From NCBI GenBank assembly GCA_022747635.1, contig JAKTNV010000003.1, positions 30,732,551 to 30,796,550 of the forward strand: DNA of 64,000 nt. The letters run 5' to 3'. The stretch's first letter is position 1; every line of letters starts with the position of its first letter. Under the pieces are notes generated by a model. It was not told the DNA's origin, made no database searches, and saw only the letters and a list, made by a program, of their open reading frames with translations. The translations under genes and the position numbers were made by a program. The DNA is from Hetaerina americana. Its lineage: Eukaryota; Arthropoda; Insecta; Odonata; Calopterygidae. Shown piece by piece: positions 1 through 12,500 of this stretch.

Positions 1-752
1 GTAAATATTTTGAGAACCTACACCTGGCTGTTATTATATCGCAATTCCGTTTCAACTAACGGTGTAATGAGTTGTGGACTGGTCCGTTCCTCAAAAACAG
101 ATATGAATAGTAGATTGGTCGAACTTGTTGTTATATTCAGTAATCTAGAGTCAATAAATGTGCTTCCACACTTTTCATGTCTATATTTGCCAAGTTTTTA
201 TGGCGATTAAGACTGTTGTTCAGAGAACTTACAAATTTATTAGTAACTTGAGAAATAGATTCTCTGAGAAGAATTTTAAGAAAGTGAGAATGGAATTACA
301 TTTGTATAGTTTTTTTGGGGGCTTTTGGTTCCCTTTTTTGGATTTCTTCCTCCATTTATTATCCACCTTTCTCACCCCTGGACGTCCAACCAATATTACC
401 GTACATTATTTAATCTCCGTTATATACTTTTGTTGATTATAATTCTACTACGTGCTCCTTTCTTCTCAAGATCAATAGTCGGAATGTGCACCCGCTTTTG
501 TCATTGCCGCTCGTAAGCCATGAGCGTTATGTTTTCTGCTCATCATATGCGTTGCATATTTGTATATGATTTGTGATGTTACTTTGTTCAAGTTCAGTTC
601 AAAAGTTGTTTATTTATCCAAGTTTGTTGTACATAACATTTATAAGCAATCATATAACAGATAACAGGTAACAATAAATAAATAACGGTAAATAACAGTG
701 TACAACAAACAGGAAGCCCTGTTTTAGGCTGTGCGCCTCTTCAGGGTAATGG
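1..752. other. gene-free stretch
   Basis: No coding exon, RNA gene or clear transposon could be recognised on either strand. The interval is AT-rich; around 600-720 it becomes simple, with short AATAAA/TAAATAA-like runs. The small open frames here have no recognisable protein content and look like chance. Confidence 0.5.
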
Positions 753-1001
753 TTACTTTGTGAACGGGGTGGTTATATAAGGTGGAAGGGAGTTGGCCCA
801 GAAGGCGAGACCACATTCTATGGCTGCTTTTCTGGTGCTCCGGGAAAGGGATATCATGTTGATTCTTAGAACTACCTTTCCCGTATGCAAAATTAAATTA
901 ATCGTCACATAGTTTCCCAATGCTGTCACTTTCATTTTTCGGGACATAAATGAAAATTGTCGAAGCAAGAGCTTCCTCACCTTTTCCTTGCCAGTAATCA
1001 T
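753..1001 (-). mobile_element. LINE reverse-transcriptase remnant
   Basis: The minus-strand frame contains a stretch reading GNYVTINLILHTGKVVLRI. This matches the fingers region of the RTE-like reverse transcriptase that occurs elsewhere in the window (at 2.8-2.9 kb the equivalent reads EDYRTISLISHTAKIVLRI). Sequence on both sides loses the similarity quickly, so this is a short dead fragment. It probably lies in an intron of the minus-strand ACE-like gene or beyond that gene's 3' end. Confidence 0.5.
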
Positions 1002-2319
1002 TTAATTGACCAAACTTTGAACTATTTTTCACCATAATGAGCCAAGTTGCATTTTTATATGTATCTAATCATAAGTTATTGGCCTAATATTTTTGAAACT
1101 TCTTATATGAATCCATTATTCCCACCGTCTCTGACTTTTTTATGGCTCCATTGATAAATTTCCTTTTTATTACTCTTCGCTGGTAATGTCTTTCCTTTAC
1201 TCGCTGGTAAAAAATCTTTCATTTTCTTGAAATAACATCCACTTTACTGTGTTTGATTTTTTAATACTCAGATAATTCATTCCACAACGGCTCCATGACT
1301 CCACAAGTTTCTCACCATATTTTATTATTTATTTGTTTGCCAGTTAAAAAGATGCGGAATGCGTTTCATTTGGACAACAGGTCAGCATTGAAATATACAT
1401 CTCATGACCAAATGGACACGTCCTTGCTTCAGTCCTTCCCTTGGGAGGTTTCTAGAGTCGCCTCTACTATTCGTAATTTGTCAATTCTTGGTTTTTATCG
1501 CCGGGAAATGGTAGTACAGATTGATTTTATCGTATGATTGATACGGGTACACCGAGCAGTAAGCCCAGTTGCAATGCGTACACCTCTCTCTGCGGTATTT
1601 ATTCTGTAGTATGGCCATTGTAATCGGTACTCGTATCTCGGAGATCGTGGCTCAAGAACAATATTTTGATCAGTTCAGCGCCGTTTTGATAGCTTCAGAC
1701 GTTTCTTTGAGCTCCGATGGAAGCTGATAGTTGAAGGCTTGTGGGTCGCGCTCCTCTGACTGACTTGTGATGGTCGAAGACAGCGTCGAAGCCGATTGCT
1801 GATTGGCTGGGCTTATTCCCACAAAGAGTTGTCTAATAAGTCTTTAAGCTTTAATACTCGTGGTTATCCTAGTCAATTCACTAATGACTAAGAAGACCGC
1901 GGGTAAGACATTGTGTAAAACTTCATGAAATTGTTTTTTCACTTAGGTGCTGCGGCGGAAGAATTTGATTACGTGTGATCTCGGATGTTAAGAACTAGCT
2001 CCTTCCGCAATTAAGCCTGAAATCCGTCACACCTAGGTGAGTCTCGTAGTTGCCATCATATCATATTTGAACTGTAACCGTCCTCTTTGCACGAAAAAGT
2101 CAATTCTATTGCTCTTCGACATATTTGAGATTAAGGTGCTCCGAGAGCTGCATTTACTCAGGCGATGCAGCTCCGATGGTTACACAAACACACATGACAT
2201 CCCCAAAGTTTATAATTACTGTAATTCATGAACGGAAAAATCTCGCTCCTGGCTTCAATACAAAATGTAATTTATATCCATTGCATTACTATTAGACTTA
2301 GGTGAAACAATATTTTGCC
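1002..2319. other. gene-free stretch
   Basis: Nothing recognisable on either strand. I looked for further minus-strand exons of the ACE-like gene, which must continue leftwards, and found none with convincing peptide similarity and splice sites. Confidence 0.45.
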
Positions 2320-4075
2320 CCTCTGTATATGCCTTTAGAAGACGTAGGATATGGAAAGTTTGCCAGGGAAGGGTGGAATTGGTGCGGTATGCAGCAAGGT
2401 TAAGTCACTATCGGGAAGTAAGAAGGGATGATCTGTACTAACAGTTAGAGATAAGTTGGGGAAGATAATAGTTGACACAGAAAAGATCCAAGAGAGATGG
2501 AAGGAATATATAGAAGACCTGTATGGTAAAGAACTTAGGCCAACAAGGATAGACATAGAAAGGGAGCATGATGCAGATGAAGACAGCCCAAGTCCAAACA
2601 TACTCAGCGATGAGATTGAAAGGGTATTAAGGGAGATGAAACCAAATAAGGCTGTGAGGGTAGACATCATTCCTGCGGAACTACTAAAAGGTTTAAGAAA
2701 ATGTAGGAGAAAGACTCTATATGGACTGATTCGTAGTCTCTCTGTGGAAGGAATCAGGCCGGAATACTTAGTGAGATCAGTGTTAGCTCCTATTCCGAAA
2801 AAGGTAAAGACTACCTCATGTGAGGACTACAGGACAATAAGTTTGATATCCCACACCGCTAAAATTGTTCTCAGGATCATCAACAAAATGATAGAGAGTA
2901 GGGTAAATGATTACTGAGGGGATGATCAGTTTGGGTTTGGGAAGGGTAGAAGCATGCGTGATGCCATTACAGTAATGAGATCACTAATCGAGAGGAATAT
3001 ACATAGAATACAATCAGGACGTATTTGCCTGTTTCGTAGATTTTGAAAAGGAGTTTGATAGAGTCAATTGGGAAAAACTAATGAGTACATATATTGCAGA
3101 ATATAGGAATAGATTGGAGGGACAGGAGGCTAATCCGCAACCTGCAAATGTCTCACACTGCTTAGGTGCGATTGGGGAACGGAGAGTCCGGATGGGCAGT
3201 GTTAGGAAGAGGTGTAAGGCAGGGTTGCCCATCATTACCGGTGCTGTTCAACGTATATGTGGAGGAATGGATTAAAGAGGCATGGGAAGAACTGGAGGTA
3301 CGAATGAAAGTCGAAGGGGGATTCGTAAAATCAGTAATGTTTGCTGATGACCAAGCTTTAGTTTGTCAGTCAGCCAAGGGGTTACAAGCAATGCTGAGTG
3401 AATAGAAATTTCAATGCGATAGATATGGGATGAGAATCAATATTAATAAAACAAAGGTCATGCAATTTTCTAGAAAGAGAAAGGCTAAGGTTAACATATA
3501 AATAAGAGGACGGATACTAGAGCATGTGGAACAGATAATATATCTTGGAAGTGTTTTAGGCCATAACGGTCAAATTTGGGACGTACGGAGAAGAATTACA
3601 CTTTACCGGGCAAAGAGGAGGGAATTAATGACATGGATGTTGAGTAAGGGTAGTAAGAAAAGGATCGTCCAAACTTTGCTATGGAGCGTAGTTATGTACG
3701 GCGCAGAAGCGTGGTCAAAGAAGCAGGATGGTAGAACTAGACTGGAGGCTTTTGAAATGTAGGTGTGGAGAAGGATGGAAAAGGTGAAATGGACCGAAAG
3801 GAAAACAAGTGAGGAAGTACTAGGTATGGTGGGCAAGTAGAGGGGTTTTTTTGGTAGAAATCATGAGGAGGCAGGAAAAATGGATGGAGGGTGTATTGAT
3901 CGGCAGTGGGATGTTGAAAACTGAAATAGAGGGGAGAATGTTAGGCAAACGAGGAAAGGCCAGGAACAGGATAGTGTTGTTGGATGGGATGAAGGGAGGA
4001 TGCAAGTACACTGCGATGAAGAAGGACTTCATGAGGAATAGGTTGCTGGATTGTGTTTCGTTAGGTTTAAAAAAT
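2320..4075 (+). mobile_element. RTE-like LINE, degenerate, reverse transcriptase to 3' end
   Basis: A non-LTR retrotransposon running left to right in several broken frames. In order one sees the pre-RT linker (about 2380-2520, KIQERWKEYIEDLYG), the RT start (about 2620-2900, NKAVRVDIIPAELLKG then EDYRTISLISHTAK), a QFGF block (2930), a decayed DFEKEFD block (3040), a QGCP block (3220), the catalytic FADD box (MFADDQALVC near 3335-3370), INKTKVMQFSRK (3430-3475), and the C-terminal WSVVMYGAEAW block (3690). Stops at about 2917, 3403, 3500 and 3762 and frameshifts make it a pseudogene. The endonuclease domain is missing, as expected of a 5'-truncated copy. Similar copies lie at 45.8-48.9, 52.1-55.0 and 55.9-59.1 kb. 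RTE-clade assignment rests on motif style and is not certain. Confidence 0.85.
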
Positions 4076-4493
4076 ATTTACAGGAGTTACAAAAAAGTTA
4101 CAACATTAATAGGAGTTACAAAACAATTTATTTGGTAGTTGTGTCCATCCAAAACCTACCTTAACCAGTAGATTACTTTATAATAATATTCATTTATTGA
4201 ATTGTGGGGCGAATTTAGTGTTATAGTCCACCAATACCGAGGTACCATTTACGAGAATGTCTGAAGGATGCTTGTTGTGTGATTTCCTGTGGGAAATTGT
4301 GTCATTTTTTATTTTTACATTACAGGCAAGTTACTCGGATATCAAATGAATAGTTAATTTATAATTGTGGAATAAAACACTAATTTCCTCCTATTTAATG
4401 TGGTAGGTAATATTTCTTCGAATTAAAAATACTTTCTTGACGAACAGGGACAGACTTTTCTCGACACATAAATACTGGTGGATAAGTACTCAC

Positions 4494-6502
4494 CCGTTCT
4501 AACTTTTCTAATGGAAGGGCGGCGGGTCCGACAACGGATAGCAGCCGGACCTGTCGCCACAGATCTGGATCGCCCACATCCTCCCTCTTGAGGGTTTTCA
4601 GGAGATCCCACACAGCACGTTGGAAGTGAGAGTATTCAGCTTGTGCTGATAACTGAAATCAAATCATAGCATAAGTTTCACCGCTGGATAAAGTCGGATA
4701 GAAAACCAAAATATGTATCCCGGAGCAACTACAAATCTAATTTAATCGTAATTTTCTAATGAAACCTGTTTCAATTGAATATTTATTGAAGCCTAGAGGA
4801 AAATCAATAACAATTTTCCGATCCACGAACAGAGAGAACAAGGTGGACAATTATTTCAAACCCTCTATTTTTTAAAGCGGGACGTAAGCGTGAAAAAATC
4901 TAAAGCATTGAGAGTAAATTGCTTATATAAAATTATTTTGAAAAAGTTTTGCGGTTACTCTTAGGACAGGTTCTTTTACCAGTAGCATGAAGAGGTTTAG
5001 AAATTTCATAAGGCATACTTTTTCTGCAAATCTAATATGTTATCGATTTATCTCAGGTTTTTTTTACAAAGAAATCATCCTTAATAGTTTTTCGTATCGT
5101 AAGGAGTGAGAACATGATTTTCTCTCTCATTTTCTACCAATTTGAAGTTTTTTGCATGGACATCTTGTGTACAGTACTCAACAAGAATTATTTAGAATAC
5201 TCCGCTGAATTCTTCGCTAACTGAATGGAATTATCTATTCCCATGGTAATAATATAATTCTGTATGAATCCAAAAGGATGGAAATCCTGCACGAACTCCT
5301 TGCATAAATTCTTATTTCATATATTTTCAAAGAAAAATTATTATTGATGGAACGAAAGATCCAAAAGCATTCATACGCGTGACGATTCGATTCGATAACC
5401 TTGCTGTGCTTATGCTAAGTAGTGGTTACCTTTTTTACAATAACGTCTTAAGCCTTAAGGAAATGATGGTTCACTTTGCTAAACTTAAAAAAAGTCACTT
5501 TTTCAGGAGTAAAACTCTTTATTCTCGTTGCAAAGATTTCTTTGTGAAATTTTCATAAACAAGAGCAGATGTCTTCTTAAAATTGATTTGAACCATTATA
5601 TTCCTGCCTACGTATTTTATCGGTAGAAGGGGTGTTTTATTTAATTTCTTATGGCTAACTGGAAGGCCAAACTGTTAAATGCGATTACTCTTCAACCTAC
5701 GAAAGGATTATTCCATGGCCAAGCGATGCTATACATGACTCTCGTCATTTTGAAATGGCAGTTGATCGGCTATCTACCTAGTCGGACATTTCTAATTTTT
5801 CCGCTGAATGAGTTCATCTTTCACACACCGTTTTTGTCGGAGGTTTTAAGGTTTTCCAGAGGCCGGCAGATACTTTTCAGTGGTATCCCGATCCCTATTG
5901 AGGTGCTTTGTGGAGATTACTTTGAGTTTGTACACTGTCCGTCGGATGGGGCGTTAAACTGTGGACCCCTTTACACCTTTCGTTTAGAATAGGCTAATGC
6001 CGACGCTGGGTTTCTCTCAACCCTTCCTCCTTTCCAAACCATACCTAATGGCGCAAATGACCTTAGCTGTCGGTCGCCTCTTCTAAAAACTACTGCAATG
6101 GCGAATGAGGGCAAAATTACTACAGTATAATTAAATGTCTGAAATTTATTTTGATGCTGCAGTATCAATCTACGTACTTCTCAATTTTTTCTCTGTACTC
6201 AGGCGAGTAGTTTCCGAGAGGTCTAAGAGGCGCGGGTTTCTGTGATGTATCGGGAATTCGTCAAACCGTTTAATAATAGATGTTTTTTTAATTTATCAAT
6301 ATTCTAGCTGACCCAGCGAACTTCGTCCCGCCTAGCAATCAATGAACAGTTTAGTTACACCATTTATAAATAAAAAACCGCTGTACCGATTGAAATCATA
6401 ATTGACTTTTTATAATAATATAAGGGAGAATATTTAATAAAACTACAAAATTAAGCATTAAAATGGCTGGCCAGAAAGACATTTTCTTTTTTTCTAGAAA
6501 TA

Positions 6503-6552
<50 letters not shown>

Positions 6553-9500
6553 AAAAGAAATATTATATATTATCATTGAATTTTTTTTCTTATATTACTA
6601 TAGAAGTCAAATATGATTAAAATCGGTACAGCCGTTTTTGATTTATAAATGATGTAACTAAACTGTTCATTGATAGTTAAGCGGTACGAAGTTCGCCGGG
6701 TTAGCTAGTATATTGATAAATTAAAAAATTTTGTGTACTACAGAAATGTACAGGACTTCCTCCCCTCCCAGGTGTGATTGAATTGGGAGATGCGTGTCGT
6801 GGAATATCTAAGTGGGCGAGCATCAATGAGAAAACACATTCGTATTCGAAATTAAACTTCGGATTTAGTCGGATGTAAACAACGATAGACCACATTGGCT
6901 TTATGATTTGGATCATTTTTTTAGTTTTTCAATGAGTGCCTATGCGAAATCCCTATACTTCCGCTATCTAAACCTTATTGAGATGCAATATGTACAAATT
7001 AGAAACATGTTCCAAGCATTGTAAACTACTGGGGAGAAGTCAAATCACGGGTTGAAACAATCTCGAAGGAAAACGATTGTCTTCACGTAATTTCAATCTA
7101 GAGCGAAACAGTGTTTCCATTCCTTCATTTGGATTCAGAAGTTCCACTCGTATTCAAGGTTCTCCGTGGACAAATAAAAAATTTACAAGGCCGAAGACCC
7201 TTGTACTAATAAGAGTAAGCACGTTCGGCGATGAGACTACCTGTAAACGTCCTCAGGACTCGCAATAAGGGAAAATGGATCAGCCTCCCGCCTTATACAG
7301 GTAGATGGTGACTGTGGGTTAAGGGCAGTGAAATTAAAATCAAGTCATGTTTCTTAACGGTGCCGTATTGGAGGAAATAAACCAAGGCTTCTAAGTTAGC
7401 TGAGTGCCGACAGTAATACAGAAGCTTCGCGGATATGATTTCTTCAATATACCGGAAACCTTTACTTCCTATTTGTGCGCAAACACCATCAGAATTATTA
7501 ATGAGAAATGTAGTTGGCGGTAAACGCCAACTATATTTCGCCAAACACCACATCCGATATTTCAGTCTCGTAGGTGAGGTCGTTTCCGTAAAAATACAGA
7601 AATAGTTTGAAGGCAGACAGATGGCTGTACACTACCTTTTGGTTCTATCGACCCCGACTTGCACTTTAGAAACCAGCCAGTTTAGAGGCCACCGGATAAA
7701 TATTTCGCTGAGGAATTTAAAAATATTGGAACGAATTACGCTCGTGAACTAAATGAGAATCAATTAAAATACAACGAAACTAGGGAATATATCAAAATAA
7801 AATCTGAATTTTCAATTTAAACTTCAGGTGGCAGCATTTATCTTCGTTACTTTGCGGAAAACGTTTTATATAATGCGGAAGAAAATGATTGCCAACTTTA
7901 ACTGTCAGGAACTATTATTTCCTCATTTTTCAAATTTCTATTTTGGCTTCGTTAGTTAATGCTATTGAGAAAGAATACTCGGTTGTGCCGAGAGCTGCGT
8001 CCAGACTCGTTAGGCATTAGGGAGCATATTGTTGAGAGGGCGTTGATTACTATCGCACGACACATGGCAAATGTTTGCTGTAAGCGACGCTTGAAAATCT
8101 CCATTGCGACAAACTAAATTCGCAGTTGCTAGGAATTTGTTCGCCGAATCCTCATAAAATATGTATCTCAATCTTTTAAGGTTTTCTCTGTAATGTTTAT
8201 ACTTTTGAAAGTAACATGCATGTTGTTTATAACTAATAATTTTTTATAAAAATAGTAACACTATGCCCTCTGTTATGGTAGTATAAAAACAATCAACTTT
8301 CAAAAGTCGCATTTTACTGAAATTATAGTCAACTTAGGTAAATGTTTTACTTACATACTCTGACATAGTCGTTTATAGTATTAACAAGATAATGAAACTG
8401 GAACAAAGGAGTAATATGAAGTTACTTTTAACGTGAATCATTTATTCAATTTCATGTTTGGCCGCTCGGAAAGAAATGCAACTCCCATACCGACGTTCGA
8501 GGACAGAGTTGAGACCTGACTCTGGAGGTCCCGAGGAGATGTATATTCTTACGCTATTCTTGATGGTTTGTAACAGAAGACCTGCACTCCGCTAGCGGCC
8601 TGCTATTACTCTTTCAGGAAATAACAGTAATTTGGGAAGAGAGGGAAGCACATTGGTAACTAATACTTTCAACACAACTTGTGCAAGGTACAAATCGCTG
8701 TTATCGAATGCATGCTGGAATCTAATTGTTGAATACCAGAGATATGAATAAAAAGGTGCTGGTCGAAGTTTCGATCGGTTTTATTTGTTTGTTTAAGCGG
8801 CCGTTAATCAATGCCTACTCTGATCTTGAAACGAGCGACGAATCTGTTTATTTACGTAAAGACAAAAGTTTAATTTGAAGGACATGTGAAGCACCCTGGG
8901 AATTGGAATAGGGAAAGCGGGAATTTGGGGTGAACTTCAGGTTTCGTCATGTGCTGCGCGCTTTATACGACATGAAATGGTGGCAGTTGGACGTGCCCTT
9001 CGAATACTTCTTGAAGAATGAACCAACGTTGAGGCAGAGGTGGGGTCGGGGACCTAAGACGCGGGCAATTACTGAGCCGGTATCACTGACAGTGCAATAT
9101 TCTACAGAATATGAGAATGAGAGAAAGAAATAAAAGTAGGAGAAAGCGAGGTTACATTAACATAGAGAAATTACGAATGAGAAATGGTTTACTGTAGTGT
9201 ATGGCACGAAATCTATTTCCAGCATTTATCCTTGTTTAACTGTTTGACTACGCGCACGCCAATTTTATGTTAACGATTTTCTATATATTATTTGATCTCC
9301 GTTTACTCTTTTATTTTATGGTCCCCGTTCACAATTTAGTATCGCATCGCCGAACAAAAAAGTTAAAAATGTGTACGAAAAGTAAACGGAGAAGTAACTG
9401 TAAACAACTGCAAAATAAGTATAGTCATTTGGGCATTGTAACCTTTTGTTACTCTGCAAGGAACGGTTTAAGGAAAGAGCCCGGGAGTATGAACGACATA

Positions 9501-12500
9501 AAAATCTAGAGCAAAAGGTGGACCTGTTTCTATTGCATTGCAGCATATGTGGAAGTCTCTGGGTGAATTGATACTTCCGGTCTTTTTCCCTTACGATCAA
9601 CGCAGTAGTTATGACTTCCTATACTTTGTGCAACGTGAAACTTCTCCTGTCTCAGTTGTTCCTTTCAATGTCAATGTTGCAGTGATTATCAGTCTACGTG
9701 TTCCTATCATATATATTTTTATGACCTCATAACTACTGCGTCCTTGAAACGTAATGGATTTAATTTCTTCATCGCTTGCCACCTAAATCTTGAGCCTATG
9801 CGTCATTAGGCTAAGGGTCAATTGCCATGAATGAAATTGATCTACTCCGAATATGAAAAAATGATATTTAACTTTTTATAATCTTAAAAGGACCTCTATA
9901 ATTATTAATAACGGAAAAGTCTGCGGCCTCCAGGTGATTTGCCAATGAAAGTCAGCGAGTAGTTCATTAAGCACGGAGAATTTCTGATACATCCGTCATT
10001 ATGTCATCTAACACACGCCCGCGATATTCTACGCCCACATACCTGGCGCAGATTGATAAAAATTCGAGATCATTCAATGGATGATGACATTGAATTAAGA
10101 TGATATTATTTTCAATGTTGCTAGTATTTTTATATCTCCAGTTCGTATTTGATCAATTATTCCATTGCTTCTCTTTTCAAGGATTTGTTAATAACTATTG
10201 ACATTGATTTGAATATGAAGGTATTAATATCATCATATAATCCTAAGGATGCCTATTTAATTGGTATTAATTGATTTTCAGGATGATGTACTTGCATGCA
10301 GAACATTCAGAATTAAGCATTTTCATGATCATTCCATTGACGCTCAAACAGCAATGAGAAGTAAAACAATGAAAATTGAGGAACTTCAATAACTTTTTCA
10401 GTTTTTATATCTGGTTTTGGTCGCAATTTCTAGAATAAAATGAATCAAATTTCACTCTCGAGGAACTCTCTCAAGTGCTTTCCAAAGCACAATTTATTTT
10501 CGGGAAAATTAGACATTGTTCTACCTCTCTGTAAACATTAGAAAACACTCGAACGCCCTGAACTTACCCAAGTATTTTATATATCGTTACTAGCATTCTA
10601 AACTCTCTGGTATCGCTGTCCTAAGAATGTAATCACACAATTATAAATTTGGTGAGATGTCCACTTTCAGGATTCTTAAATGTTTGGTTCCTCCGTATGT
10701 AAATAATGATAAACAGAAACTTATTGTCCCATTTGCTGTGTTTCATTAGGTCGGTTGAATAGAGAATTATCCCTATTCAATTTTTCATGGGTTTAATATC
10801 TTTACCGAGAGATCTATAATTATTTAAAGGCTATCAATATAAAGCTACCCAAACTGAATGGTTTTTCGACATTAATACAAATATTAAGGAGATAACTCCC
10901 CACCTCTTACGAAAAGTGATTTTCAAACAGAGTGGAGAGAGAATAGGGGGTCACAGAGTGGAGATCATGACATTTCGTATTCTAAAGTATTTTTGACTAA
11001 TTAAACTAATGAACACAATGCTTACGTTATAACGCAGAGATTAACCATTTTGTGCCGTGTCAAGGTTGGACGAGGGACATATGCTTGTTGTGTAATAACT
11101 TCGCGATTTTAGGGAATAGTGACAATTGTTTTTATTGGAAAAAAAATCAATGGATGGCCCCCAATTTTGGGGGACTGTTCGCATTATAAATGAGATAATT
11201 TGTTATTTTTTAAAGCAGTTCGCATAGGCCGTATAGAGCGTGTAAATAGCCATTTCTGCGATTGTACAAAGTCAGTTCAACCCAGACAAGCTACGGGGAA
11301 TACGCATTTTTAGAGAAAAGATAATTATTTTTAAATGAAAGAAAGGTGAATTATGTATTTTATTTGCGAAAGTATTATTTTTGAGGTAATTTAAAAAAAT
11401 ATAAATCATAATGCTTGTTTACATTAATTACGTAAAGCCCTCCCCAATTATTCGAGCTTCTCCGGCCATATCCCACAGTAATCGGTTAATCCAGACCCTA
11501 ATGTAATAATATTCCTCTGAAGAGGGCTGACTCCGACAAAGGGAAGCTTCCTTCAGAGGAGAAGGCTTGGCAACTCATACCTTGAACCTGTACTGGAGAA
11601 ACTCAAAAGCAAGCTACGTGGTGCACCCTTATCTCCAGGAGTGGTTATCTGCGCTGCCCTAGTTTCGGCGTCTTCGCGACGGCCCGGGTTATTGGCCCAT
11701 CGGAGTGGACAACACAGAAGGGACGGTGGAAGTGAATGTTTTCTTTTTTTTGCTCACCTCCACTTAAGTTTCTCTGGCGTCATATTGGCAAAAGGAACTT
11801 CAGTGATACGACCGCCATTTGCAGGGGACGGTAGTGAGACAGGCGCGCCGCGGTGGGTGGAAGGGCTTGGTCAGAGCGGGTGGGCGATGGCAAACGGAAA
11901 AGGTGTTTCATGTGCATTCGATCGAGGAAATGTTTAAATACAATGAAAGGAAAAGGAGAAGAAAAGCGAAGGAGGAACAGCGCGGAACGAACACACAATC
12001 GAAGAGGTGCTACGGCTTAATGCGTTGCACGCGATAATTTAGCCGCAAGGATTAACGCAAATTGTGGATTGAGTGGAGGGTTGTGCTTCACTAGTCCTAC
12101 GATCCTCCATTGAAAATTCCTCCTGTGTTTTCACTCCTCTCCTCGAATCGGTATCATCATCGGAAAATTCAGGAGACTCTCGCATGGATAACAGAAAAAA
12201 CTATGCAGTATTCATTAAGAGTAGCGCAAGTAAAGATTCCGGCGATCCGTTTTTTCTAATTTTCTTCAAGACTTACTATATAAATGCAATCCGCTGCCCA
12301 CGGAAGTTAATGAGTCAAGATGTCTTTTCTTATTTCAGAAACCAAGGAGGAGAAATATTTATTGCTATATGGTATACATCAAAACTGAGGTATAAAATGA
12401 AAAGGTAAATATAGGGAAAGCATTTTACTGCGATGACATTTCGTGATATACTGCCAATTTCGAAGAGAATGAAAAATCTTTGGCTTCAATGATTAAGTAA

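Noticed and set aside
5651..5992. 113-codon plus-strand open frame
   Set aside because: No recognisable domain, no splice or promoter context, within the ACE-like intron; likely chance.
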